Source of the DNA: Pseudomonas tolaasii NCPPB 2192 | GTDB lineage: Bacteria > Pseudomonadota > Gammaproteobacteria > Pseudomonadales > Pseudomonadaceae | Assembly: GCF_002813445.1 (NCBI RefSeq) | Contig: NZ_PHHD01000001.1 | Span: 4,650,001 to 4,714,000, forward strand | DNA length: 64,000 bases | Direction: 5' to 3' | In this document: positions 18,812 to 26,920 of the stretch, one piece after another | How positions within the stretch are numbered: the first letter of the stretch is position 1 | How the letters are laid out: every line of letters begins with the position of its first letter | Program-made: the position numbers and the translations under genes | The notes under the pieces: generated by a model | Told to the model about the DNA's origin: nothing | What the model saw: only the letters and a program-made list of their open reading frames with translations | Databases searched by the model: none

Positions 18812-20236
18812 ATGCAACCCGAGCGCAATTTCTACAACGGCCAGTTCGCCGAACCCGCCACCGACGCCCTGATCGCCGTCTACAACCCCGCCACCGAAAC
18901 CCTGATCGGCCACGTCAGCGCCGCCACCCCCGACGAAGCCATCGCCGCCGTCGATGCCGCCGCCGCCGCCCAGAAAACCTGGGGCAAACTCACCAGCATC
19001 GAACGCGCCGAGCACCTGCGGGCCTTCGCCGACGCGCTGGATACCCACGCCGAAGCCATCGGCGCCGCCCTGGCCGGCGAGTCGGGCAAAAGCGTCAGCG
19101 ACGCCAGCAACGAAGCCCGCTACGCCGCACAAATCACCCGCTACCACGCCGAATGGGCCCGCCGCATTGAAGGCGAAATCATTCCCAGCGACACCCCGGA
19201 CGAAAACCTGTTTCTGCAACGCGAGCCCATCGGCGTCGTGGCCTGCCTGATTCCGTTCAACTACCCGGTCTACACCCTGCTGCGCAAGATCGCCCCGGCG
19301 CTGATCGCCGGCAACACCGTGGTGGTGCGCCCCAGCAACAACACGCCCCTGTCGGCATTCGAAATCGCCAAGGCGGTGGTCTCCGCCGGGATTCCGGCCG
19401 GTGTGATCAACATCCTGACCATGGACCACGCCACCGCCGCCAGCGTGTGCACGCACAAGGCCGTTGGCCTGATCACCCTCACCGGCAGCGTCAACGCCGG
19501 GCGCATCGTGTTGGATTACTGCAAGGCCAATATCGCCAAACCGTCCCTGGAGCTGGGTGGCAAGACCCCGGCGATCATCGAAGCCGATGCCAACCTGGAA
19601 CAGGCCGCCAGTGCCATTGTCGCCTCCAAGACCACCCACTGCGGCCAACTGTGCACGGCGGTGGAGCGCGTCTATGTGCACGAGGCTGTCTACGACCGGT
19701 TCCTGGCCTTGCTGAAAAGCAAAATCAGCGCAGTGAAGTTCGGTGACCGTGCCGCCGACGCCAGCCTGATGGGCCCGCTGGTCAACGCCAGTTCGCAAAA
19801 GAATATCCACGCCATGGTCGAGCGCGCCGTCGCCGCCGGTGCTGTACTGGAAACAGGCGGCGTGTTGCCCGAGGGGCCAGGCCATTTCTACCCGCCGACC
19901 CTACTCAGTGGTTGCCGCCAGGACATGGAGATCATCCAGGAAGAAATCTTCGGCCCGGTGTTGCCGGTGCTCAAGTACCGCGACATCGATGAAGCGCTGG
20001 CCATGGCCAACGATCATCAGTTCGGTCTGTCGTCGGTGCTCTACACCGAGAACTACCGCACGGCGATGAAAGTGGCCAATGCCATCGAAGCCGGCGAGTT
20101 GTACGTCAATCGAACCCCGGCGGACCCGTATCAGGGGTTCCACGCCGGCTGGAAACGCTCAGGGCTGGGCGGCGATGACGGTAAGCACGGGATGCTTGAG
20201 TTCACCCAGACCCGCCTGGTGGTCATGAAGTACTGA
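18812..20236 (+). CDS. AldA-like NAD+ aldehyde dehydrogenase (lactaldehyde/glycolaldehyde type)
   Basis: A 474-residue aldehyde dehydrogenase resembling E. coli AldA throughout, including PNPATE-type start (VYNPATETLIGHVSAATPDE), YHAEWARRIEGEIIPSD, the catalytic Glu in LELGGKTPAI and Cys in HCGQLCTAVERV, and the ending GADDGKHG-like block (GGDDGKHGMLEFTQT). AldA oxidises lactaldehyde and glycolaldehyde. An in-frame ATG at 18776 would add 12 residues; neither start has a clear ribosome-binding site, and 18812 is preferred from homology. It opens an operon with an MFS transporter, an enolase-superfamily protein and a GMC oxidoreductase, suggesting sugar or sugar-acid degradation. Confidence 0.85.
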   Translation: MQPERNFYNGQFAEPATDALIAVYNPATETLIGHVSAATPDEAIAAVDAAAAAQKTWGKLTSIERAEHLRAFADALDTHAEAIGAALAGESGKSVSDASNEARYAAQITRYHAEWARRIEGEIIPSDTPDENLFLQREPIGVVACLIPFNYPVYTLLRKIAPALIAGNTVVVRPSNNTPLSAFEIAKAVVSAGIPAGVINILTMDHATAASVCTHKAVGLITLTGSVNAGRIVLDYCKANIAKPSLELGGKTPAIIEADANLEQAASAIVASKTTHCGQLCTAVERVYVHEAVYDRFLALLKSKISAVKFGDRAADASLMGPLVNASSQKNIHAMVERAVAAGAVLETGGVLPEGPGHFYPPTLLSGCRQDMEIIQEEIFGPVLPVLKYRDIDEALAMANDHQFGLSSVLYTENYRTAMKVANAIEAGELYVNRTPADPYQGFHAGWKRSGLGGDDGKHGMLEFTQTRLVVMKY

Positions 20237-20277
20237 TCCACGAACACCTGCTGCACCTTTAATAAAAACAATTATCA

Positions 20278-20300
20278 AGGCACCCGCGCACCGGGTGCCT
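20278..20300 (+). other. Hairpin directly before the MFS ribosome-binding site
   Basis: AGGCACCCG - CGCAC - CGGGTGCCT is a perfect 9-bp stem with a 5-nt loop, ending immediately before the TGAGG that serves the MFS start at 20313. No T-run follows. It could be an mRNA processing or stability element setting the ratio between the dehydrogenase and the downstream genes. Confidence 0.55.
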
Positions 20301-20312
20301 GAGGTCTACACG

Positions 20313-21623
20313 ATGTCCAAGCCTGCACCCGTTGCCCAGGTTTCCGTTGCCGTGCCCGCGGCAAACAGCGACAAAGCCAGTCGCTACTTCCAATTGCTGT
20401 TTCTGGTACTGGCCGCAGGGGCGATCTACCCGATCCTCTACCTGCGCCAGGTCTACCAGACCACCATGCTGGAAGTGTTCCACATCAATCACAGCGAGTT
20501 GGGTTACCTGTACTCCATGCTCGGCACGATTTTCCTGCTCAGCTACTTGCCCAGCGGCTGGCTGGCCGACCGTTTGCCGCCGCGCTTCCTGATTTTCTTC
20601 TCACTGGTCGCCACCGGCGCGCTGGGCATTTGGTACTCGACGGTGCCGTCGATGACCGGCCTGATGATCATTTTCGGCTGCTGGGGCCTGACCACCGGCC
20701 TGACGTTCTGGGCCTCGGTGCTCAAGCGCGTGAAGATGATTGCCCACCAAAGCGAGCAAGGCCGTTTCTTCGGCATCCTCGACGGCGGTCGTGGCCTGGT
20801 TGAAGCACTGCTCGCCACCGTGGCCCTCGGCCTGTTTGCCTACGCCACGCAAACCCGCAGCGAAACGGCCGCCGAAGGCTTCAAGCACGTGGTCTATCTG
20901 TATTCCTTCGTGTGCATCGCGATCGGCTGCGTGCTGGTGCTGCTCAAAGACCCGAAATCCATGGCCGAAACCGCGGCGGTGGAGAAGGGCAAGTTCAACC
21001 TGCTCGCCGACCTGACCACCCTGGTGAAAATCCCCGAGCTGTGGCTGGTGACCGCCATCGTGTTCTGCGGTTACCACATGTTCTGGGCCACCTACAGCTT
21101 CTCCGACTACCTGCAAGGCAGCGGCATGACCGCCGTCATGGCCGGCACCATCACCACCATCAAGCTGTGGATGCGCCCCATCGGTGGCATCGGCGGCGGC
21201 TGGCTGGGGGACAAGTTCTCGAACATTTCGGTGCTGATCGTCGCGTTGGCGCTGGTGACCCTGGCGATGGTCGGGCTGATCGTGTTCCCGGCCTTCAACA
21301 GCCTGGGCTTGCTGATCGGCACCGTGATCTTTATCGGGCTGATGACCTACGCGATCCGTGGCCTGTACTGGGCGATCCTCGACAGCTGTGACATCCCGCT
21401 GCGCATCACCGGGCTGGCCATCGGCATCGTCTCGGTGGTGGGTTACCTGCCGGACACGTTTATCCCGCTGATCAATGGCTACCTGACCGACACCTACCCG
21501 GGCAAGGCCGGTTACAACCTGTATTTCGGCTACATCGCCTTCATCGGCGTGCTCGGCACCCTTGCGGCCTTGACCCTGCGCGCCCGAATCAACCGTAAAA
21601 AATTCAACCAGACAGGTGCCTGA
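20313..21623 (+). CDS. MFS transporter (YihN/YqcE-like)
   Basis: A 436-residue inner-membrane transporter with about twelve segments. It resembles E. coli YihN: SGWLADRLPPRFLIFFSLVATG follows the second segment and QGRFFGILDGGRGLVE lies near the middle. The start MSKPAPVAQ at 20313 follows GAGG; a GTG at 20295 lies within the hairpin and is rejected. It is one base from the next gene, so it is co-translated with it. It probably imports the sugar acid or polyol handled by the flanking enzymes. Confidence 0.85.
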   Translation: MSKPAPVAQVSVAVPAANSDKASRYFQLLFLVLAAGAIYPILYLRQVYQTTMLEVFHINHSELGYLYSMLGTIFLLSYLPSGWLADRLPPRFLIFFSLVATGALGIWYSTVPSMTGLMIIFGCWGLTTGLTFWASVLKRVKMIAHQSEQGRFFGILDGGRGLVEALLATVALGLFAYATQTRSETAAEGFKHVVYLYSFVCIAIGCVLVLLKDPKSMAETAAVEKGKFNLLADLTTLVKIPELWLVTAIVFCGYHMFWATYSFSDYLQGSGMTAVMAGTITTIKLWMRPIGGIGGGWLGDKFSNISVLIVALALVTLAMVGLIVFPAFNSLGLLIGTVIFIGLMTYAIRGLYWAILDSCDIPLRITGLAIGIVSVVGYLPDTFIPLINGYLTDTYPGKAGYNLYFGYIAFIGVLGTLAALTLRARINRKKFNQTGA

Positions 21624-21624
21624 G

Positions 21625-22842
21625 ATGAAAATCGTCGCCCTTGAAACCCATATTGTTGCTGTTCCACCGCCGCACATCGGCGGCATGTACTGGCTGTTCG
21701 TCAAGCTCAAGACCGACTGCGGCATCGAAGGCGTCGGCGAGATCTACGCCGCTACCTTCGGCCCCAAGGCCATGCTGCCGATCATCGAAGACGTGTTCGA
21801 GCGCTACCTGCTCAACCATGACCCGCACCACATCGAGCGTTTCTTCCGCCAGGCGTACTCCAGCGGTTTCACCCAGCGCCCGGACCTGACCATGATGGGC
21901 GTGGTCAGCGGCCTGGAAATGGCCTGCTGGGACATCATCGGTAAGGCCGCCAACAAGCCGGTCTACGAGCTGCTCGGCGGCAAGGTCAACGAGCGCCTGC
22001 GCTCCTACACCTACCTCTACCCGGTCAACAGCAAAGGCGAGTACGACTACGACGACCCGGACCTGGCCGCCGAGTGTGCCATCGAGAACATGAACAAGGG
22101 CTTCACCGCCGTGAAGTTCGACCCAGCCGGCCCGTACACCGCGTACTCCGGCCATCAGATCTCGCTGGAAGTGCTGGAGCGCTGCGAAACCTTCTGCCGC
22201 AAGATCCGCGAAGCCGTGGGCGACAAGTGCGACCTGCTGTTCGGCACCCACGGGCAGATGGTGCCGTCGTCGGCGATCCGCCTGGCCAAGCGCCTGGAAA
22301 AATACGACCCGCTGTGGTTCGAAGAACCGGTGCCGCCAGGCCAGGAAGACGCCATGGCCCAGGTTGCGGCCAAGACCAGCATCCCGATTGCCACTGGCGA
22401 GCGCCTGACCACCAAGTATGAGTTTTTCAAGCTGCTGCAAGCCGGTGGTGCGTCGATCCTGCAGATGAACGTGGCCCGTTGCGGCGGTCTGCTGGAAGCC
22501 AAGAAGATCGCGAGCATGGCCGAGGCCTACTACGCCCAAATCGCCCCGCACCTGTACAACGGGCCGATTGGCGCGGCTGCCAGCTTCCAGTTGGCCACCT
22601 GCACGCCGAACTTCCTGATCCAGGAAAGCATCATGACCTGGGGCGGTTTCCATGCCGAAGTGCTGACCAAGCCGCTGCAGTGGGAGGACGGCTACATCAT
22701 CCCGTCCACCGAGCCGGGCCTTGGGGTGGAGCTGAACATGGACGTGGTGCGCGCGCACACGCCGTACACCGGCGAGCGCCTGCACCTGCAAATGGCGCCG
22801 ACACCGGCCGACGTGAAAGACACTTCGCCCGCCAAGGGCTAA
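21625..22842 (+). CDS. Enolase-superfamily (mandelate racemase/muconate lactonising) protein, acid-sugar dehydratase-like
   Basis: A 405-residue protein with the N-terminal capping domain (about 1-120) and the TIM-barrel domain. Relative to galactonate dehydratase DgoD, the second and third metal ligands are Glu233 (WFEEP) and Glu259 (TGER), and His309 (IAPHL) is present. The position 26 residues before Glu233, normally the first Mg ligand Asp, is Gly207 in LLFGTHGQ, with His209 close by; Asp166 in KFDPAGP might compensate. The likely reaction is dehydration of a sugar acid, but the ligand change makes this uncertain. It sits between the MFS and GMC genes in one operon. Confidence 0.8.
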   Translation: MKIVALETHIVAVPPPHIGGMYWLFVKLKTDCGIEGVGEIYAATFGPKAMLPIIEDVFERYLLNHDPHHIERFFRQAYSSGFTQRPDLTMMGVVSGLEMACWDIIGKAANKPVYELLGGKVNERLRSYTYLYPVNSKGEYDYDDPDLAAECAIENMNKGFTAVKFDPAGPYTAYSGHQISLEVLERCETFCRKIREAVGDKCDLLFGTHGQMVPSSAIRLAKRLEKYDPLWFEEPVPPGQEDAMAQVAAKTSIPIATGERLTTKYEFFKLLQAGGASILQMNVARCGGLLEAKKIASMAEAYYAQIAPHLYNGPIGAAASFQLATCTPNFLIQESIMTWGGFHAEVLTKPLQWEDGYIIPSTEPGLGVELNMDVVRAHTPYTGERLHLQMAPTPADVKDTSPAKG

Positions 22843-22868
22843 TAAAACGACTGATGCGGTAACCGTGA

Positions 22869-24479
22869 ATGACATATGACTACATCATCGCCGGTGCCGG
22901 CGCGGCCGGTTGCGTCCTCGCCAACCGGCTGTCCGCCTCGGGCGAATACTCCGTGTTGCTGCTGGAAGCCGGCGGCAAGGACAGTTCCCTGTGGTTCAAG
23001 ATCCCGGTCGGTTTCGCCAAGATGTATTACAACCCGACCTTCAACTGGATGTACTACAGCCAGCCGCAAAAGCAGTTGGCCGGGCGTGAAATCTACGCGC
23101 CACGCGGCAAGGTGCAGGGCGGGTCGGGCTCGATCAACGCCATGATCTATGTGCGTGGTCAGGCCCATGACTTCAACGATTGGGCGGCCAACGGCAACGA
23201 CGGTTGGAGCTTCAAAGACGTGCTGCCGTACTTTCGCAAGCTGGAAAACCACCCGCTGGGCGACACCGAGTACCACGGCAGCAGCGGCCCCATCAGCATC
23301 ACGCCGATGAAGGGCCAGACCCACCCGATCTGCGACGTGTTCCTCAAGGGCTGCGAGCAGCTGGGGTATGCCCACAGCGACGACTTCAACGGTCCGAACT
23401 TTGAAGGCGCCGGTCTGTATGACGTCAACACCCGAAACGGCGAGCGCAGTTCCAGCAGCTTTGCGCACCTGCACCCGGCGTTGGGCCGCTCCAACCTGAC
23501 GGTGGAGCTGCATGCCCTGGTGGACCGCGTGCTGTTCGACGACCAGCAGCGCGCCACCGGCATTGCCGTGACCCAGCACGGCGTGAGTCGCACCTTCACT
23601 GCGCGCAAGGAAGTGATTCTCTGCGCCGGCGCGGTGGACACGCCGAAGATCCTGCAACTGTCCGGCGTGGCCGATCAGCAACTGCTGGCCGAGCACAATA
23701 TTCCGCTGGTCAAGCACCTGCCGGCCGTGGGTGAAAACCTGCAGGACCACTTGTGCGCCAGCTACTACTACAAAGCCAATATCCCGACCTTGAACGACGA
23801 ACTCAGCTCGTTGTTCGGCCAGTTCAAGCTTGGCCTCAAATACCTGTTCACCCGCAAGGGCGCGCTGGCGATGAGCGTCAACCAGGCCGGCGGGTTCTTT
23901 CGCGGCAACGACGAGCAGACCGACCCGAACCTGCAGTTGTATTTCAACCCGTTGTCGTATCAGATCCCGAAAAACAACAAGGCCAGCCTCAAGCCCGAGC
24001 CTTACTCAGGCTTCCTGCTGTGCTTCAACCCGTGCCGCCCGACCAGCCGGGGCACCATTCGTATTGCTTCAAAGAACCCGCGTGATGCGGCGCTGATCGA
24101 CCCCAACTACCTGAGCACCCAGAAGGACATTGACGAGGTGATCCAGGGCAGCCGGTTGATGCGCAAGATCATGCAGGCGCCGGCGCTCAAGGGCATCACT
24201 GTGGCCGAAATCCTGCCCGGCACGGCCGTGCAGACCGACGAGCAAATGCTGCAGTATTTCCGTGAAAACAGCGGCTCGATCTACCATCTGTGCGGCTCCT
24301 GCGCCATGGGTTCGGACCCGCAGGTTTCGGTGGTGGACAAGCGCTTGAAGGTGCACGGTCTGCAAGGGCTGCGCATTGTCGATGCGTCGATCTTCCCCAA
24401 CGTGACCTCGGGCAACACCCATGCCGCGGTGCTGATGGTGGCGGAAAAGGGCGCGGACTTGATCCTGCAGGATGCCTGA
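22869..24479 (+). CDS. GMC-family FAD oxidoreductase (choline dehydrogenase-like)
   Basis: A 536-residue flavoprotein. The N-terminal ADP-binding motif YDYIIAGAGAAGCVLANRL, the GMC block GGSGSINAMIYVRG (about residues 86-99) and the C-terminal VDASIFPNVTSGNTHAA are all present. Members oxidise alcohols or sugars at the membrane or in the cytoplasm. No signal peptide is seen. It follows the enolase-superfamily gene by 26 nt and likely provides the alcohol or aldose oxidation step whose aldehyde product the AldA-like enzyme then handles. The order of steps is inferred. Confidence 0.87.
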   Translation: MTYDYIIAGAGAAGCVLANRLSASGEYSVLLLEAGGKDSSLWFKIPVGFAKMYYNPTFNWMYYSQPQKQLAGREIYAPRGKVQGGSGSINAMIYVRGQAHDFNDWAANGNDGWSFKDVLPYFRKLENHPLGDTEYHGSSGPISITPMKGQTHPICDVFLKGCEQLGYAHSDDFNGPNFEGAGLYDVNTRNGERSSSSFAHLHPALGRSNLTVELHALVDRVLFDDQQRATGIAVTQHGVSRTFTARKEVILCAGAVDTPKILQLSGVADQQLLAEHNIPLVKHLPAVGENLQDHLCASYYYKANIPTLNDELSSLFGQFKLGLKYLFTRKGALAMSVNQAGGFFRGNDEQTDPNLQLYFNPLSYQIPKNNKASLKPEPYSGFLLCFNPCRPTSRGTIRIASKNPRDAALIDPNYLSTQKDIDEVIQGSRLMRKIMQAPALKGITVAEILPGTAVQTDEQMLQYFRENSGSIYHLCGSCAMGSDPQVSVVDKRLKVHGLQGLRIVDASIFPNVTSGNTHAAVLMVAEKGADLILQDA

Positions 24480-24512
24480 GAACACCACCGGTTTAAGGCT
24501 GGACTTGGGTTG

Positions 24513-24612
24513 TGTGGGAGCTGTCGAGCGTTAGCGAGGCTGCGACGGCGGCGGCACTGGCAATATCTCTGTTGGCAGTGCCACCGCTATCGCAGGCAAG
24601 CCAGCTCCCACA
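24513..24612. repeat. REP-type repeat (about 100 bp)
   Basis: It begins TGTGGGAGCTGTCGAGCG and ends CGCAGGCAAGCCAGCTCCCA, giving a terminal inverted pair around a GC-rich middle. The same unit occurs at 24647 and 33316. It lies after the GMC gene, between convergent transcription units. Confidence 0.8.
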
Positions 24613-24646
24613 TTCGACCGCATTTCAAAGGATGGGCGCGGTCTCC

Positions 24647-24734
24647 TGTGGGAGCTGTCGAGCCCAGGCGAGGCTGCGATGGCGGCGGCATGGGCGATAT
24701 CTGTTTCGGCAGTGCCACCAAGCAAGCTCTCACT
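24647..24734. repeat. Second, decayed copy of the REP-type repeat
   Basis: It starts TGTGGGAGCTGTCGAGCC and keeps GAGGCTGCGA and GCAGTGCCACC of the copy 35 nt upstream, but the closing arm has decayed to AGCAAGCTCTCAC. It is a tandem pair with 24513-24612. Confidence 0.7.
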
Positions 24735-24751
24735 TTGGTCCGGTGTTTCAG

Positions 24752-25855
24752 CTACCAGCCGCGCAGGCGTGGCCAGTCCTGAATCTGGCCGCTCTCCAAC
24801 AGCGCGTTATAGCTGCCGAACTGTGCCCCTGTCGCACAGGCATGGTTCGGCAAAATGCGCAGGCGCATGCCCAGCGGAAATTGTGCGATCACGTCCACAT
24901 CGTCGCTGTTGAACCGGGCCACCCCGTGTTCCTGGTTGGCGCTGCTCAGCAGCAAACCATCAATCGGCTTCCCGTGTTCATCACACACCTGGCCATAACC
25001 AAAATCGTGCCGTTGTGCCTGGGTGCCCCGATCGCGACTCATCGCCATCCAGCCCGCGTCGGTGATGATCCAGCCTTTTTCCGGCTGATGGCCTATCACC
25101 GTGGTCAACACGCTTAACGCCAGTTCATCCAGGCGGCACACACCGATGTTGTGCATCACCAAATCAAAAAACGCGTACACCCCGGCGCGCAGTTCGGTCA
25201 CGCCGTCCAGACTTTGGGCGGATAACGCCGTGGGCGTGGAGCCGACACTGACCCGGTCGCACGGCAGGCCTGCAGCGCGAATGTGGCGGGCCGCTTCCAC
25301 GCAGCGCGCGCGTTCCTGTTCCGCGATGGCCTGCAAGGCTTCAGGCGTGTCCAGGGCATAACTTTCGCCGGCGTGGGTCAACACGCCTGCGAGGCTGTCG
25401 CCGAGCAGACGCGCGATCTCCAGTAACAAAGGGTCCTGCGGCTTGACCCCGGAGCGGTGGCCGTCGCAATCGATCTCGATCAGCACCGCAAAGGTTTCGC
25501 CGTGTTCACGGCCGAAATCGACGATGGCACGCGCGCCTGCCAGGCTGTCGGTGATCAGCGTCAGCGCGCAGCCGTTGCGCCGCAACGCCAGGGCCTGGGG
25601 CAGTTTGTGCGGGGCCATCGCCACGGCGTAAAGAATGTCGGTGATGCCCAGCGCGAAAAAATACTCGGCTTCTTTCAGCGTCGACACCGTGATGCCCCGG
25701 GCGCCGGCGGCGATCTGCGCAGCCACCACTTCAGCGCATTTATGGGTTTTGACATGGGGGCGCAGAGTCACACCCAAGTGGTCGGCACGCTGTTGCATAC
25801 GCGCGATATTGCGCTGCATTTTCATCACATCAAGCAGTGCGGCAGGGGTGTCCAT
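24752..25855 (-). CDS. Fold-type III PLP enzyme (D-serine/D-threonine deaminase or aldolase-like, DSD1 family)
   Basis: A 367-residue enzyme of the alanine-racemase-like fold. The PLP lysine lies in RPHVKTHK (Lys36) and the zinc pair of this family is visible as His338 and Cys340 (ILPNHAC). Relatives include D-serine dehydratase, D-threonine aldolase and D-threo-3-hydroxyaspartate dehydratase. The start MDTPAALLDV at 25855 has GGAG 8-9 nt upstream; the longer frame is rejected. It is divergent from a YheO-type regulator and close to RidA and a fold-type II dehydratase, suggesting catabolism of D- and L-hydroxy amino acids. Confidence 0.85.
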   Translation of the reverse strand: MDTPAALLDVMKMQRNIARMQQRADHLGVTLRPHVKTHKCAEVVAAQIAAGARGITVSTLKEAEYFFALGITDILYAVAMAPHKLPQALALRRNGCALTLITDSLAGARAIVDFGREHGETFAVLIEIDCDGHRSGVKPQDPLLLEIARLLGDSLAGVLTHAGESYALDTPEALQAIAEQERARCVEAARHIRAAGLPCDRVSVGSTPTALSAQSLDGVTELRAGVYAFFDLVMHNIGVCRLDELALSVLTTVIGHQPEKGWIITDAGWMAMSRDRGTQAQRHDFGYGQVCDEHGKPIDGLLLSSANQEHGVARFNSDDVDVIAQFPLGMRLRILPNHACATGAQFGSYNALLESGQIQDWPRLRGW

Positions 25856-25925
25856 GGTTAAAGCTCCACAAAGAGGGACGGCGGCCAAATTGACGGCCTG
25901 TCCATGACTGGATATGTTGTCTTGC

Positions 25926-26552
25926 ATGAAAAAGACCTCGACTGAAGACACCCATCTGATTAGCCAACTCGAACAGGTTGCCGAAGGCTTGAGCAAAACC
26001 TTCAGCCCGTTCTGTGAAGTCGTGCTGCACGATTTGCGCGACCCGCAGCACGCGATTCTGGCCATCCACAACAACCTCTCCGGGCGTCAGCCGGGCGAAC
26101 CGGCCACTGCGCTCGGCCTGGCGCGTATTGCTGATCCGGAGTACGCCCAGGTCATCGCCAATTACCAGAACCAGTTCAGTGACGGGCGCCAGGTCAAAAG
26201 CACGTCCATCGGTATCAAGGGGCACGGCGGTGATTACATCGCCGCCTTGTGCATGAACGTCGACCTGTCATTGTTCCGTGGCTTGCAAGGCATGCTGGAG
26301 CAGTTCGGTGCGCTCAGCGGCGACAACCCCAACGACTCCCTCGACCCCTCGGGTGCCGACGCGATTCGCGCGCGTATCGACAAGTTCGCCGCGCGCCTGG
26401 CCACCACTCCGCGTGCGCTCAAGACGGCGGACCGCCGTGTGTTGATGCAAGAGCTCAAAGAGTCGGGCTGTCTGGACATTCGCCGCGCCATGGAAACCGT
26501 GGCCTCGCACCTGGGCGTGTCACGCGCGGCGGTCTACACCTACGCCAAGTAA
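25926..26552 (+). CDS. YheO-like regulator (PAS-like plus HTH; DauR-type)
   Basis: A 208-residue regulator with the YheO-like PAS domain (about residues 10-120; FSPFCEVVLHDLRDPQHAI and GIKGHGGDYIAALCMNVD) and a C-terminal HTH (LKESGCLDIRRAMETVASHLGVSRAAVYTYAK, seen as its final block GVSRAAVYTYAK). DauR, the D-arginine catabolism repressor of P. aeruginosa, belongs to this family, so control of the flanking amino-acid genes is likely. The start could be 25914 or 25926. It overlaps the convergent RidA gene by 13 nt. Confidence 0.85.
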   Translation: MKKTSTEDTHLISQLEQVAEGLSKTFSPFCEVVLHDLRDPQHAILAIHNNLSGRQPGEPATALGLARIADPEYAQVIANYQNQFSDGRQVKSTSIGIKGHGGDYIAALCMNVDLSLFRGLQGMLEQFGALSGDNPNDSLDPSGADAIRARIDKFAARLATTPRALKTADRRVLMQELKESGCLDIRRAMETVASHLGVSRAAVYTYAK

Positions 26553-26920
26553 CGCGCCACGGCTTCAATCTCCACCAGGTAGCCGTGATGCAGCTCCGGC
26601 ACCGGCACCACGGCGCGGGCAGGGCGGTGCTCGCCTAGTGCGGCGGCGTACACGCGGTCGAATTCCGGCCAGTGCTTGACCCCAGCCACGTACACCGTGA
26701 CCTTCACCAGATCGGCGGGTGAGCCACCCGCAGCCTTCAGGATCGCCAGCAGGTTCTGCAGCGCCATTTGCGCCTGCTCGGCAAACGACGCCGTCAGGTT
26801 ATGGCGCCCGTCGGGGCTGACCGGCAATTGCCCGGAAATGTACAGGGTGTCGCCGTGGCGAATCGCTTGGGCGTAATGCCCGGCAGGTTGTGAGGCATCA
26901 GCGGTGTGGATGATGTTCAT
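26540..26920 (-). CDS. RidA-family enamine/imine deaminase
   Basis: A 126-residue protein of the YjgF/YER057c/UK114 family. The catalytic Arg is Arg102 in HRPARAVVPVPEL, and IRHGDTLYISGQLPVSPDG and VKVTVYVAG are typical blocks. RidA proteins hydrolyse reactive 2-aminoacrylate-type intermediates released by PLP-dependent dehydratases. The gene overlaps the end of the serine/threonine dehydratase-like gene by 4 nt, matching that role. Confidence 0.88.
   Translation of the reverse strand: MNIIHTADASQPAGHYAQAIRHGDTLYISGQLPVSPDGRHNLTASFAEQAQMALQNLLAILKAAGGSPADLVKVTVYVAGVKHWPEFDRVYAAALGEHRPARAVVPVPELHHGYLVEIEAVARYLA

Noticed and set aside
18574..19170. A 198-codon Arg/Pro-rich frame overlapping the inverted repeat and dehydrogenase
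   Set aside because: It is a frame shadow of the GC-rich dehydrogenase gene joined to the non-coding repeat.
24480..24751. Short repeats as a CRISPR array
   Set aside because: Only two REP-type units of about 100 bp with palindromic ends; no regular spacers and no cas genes.
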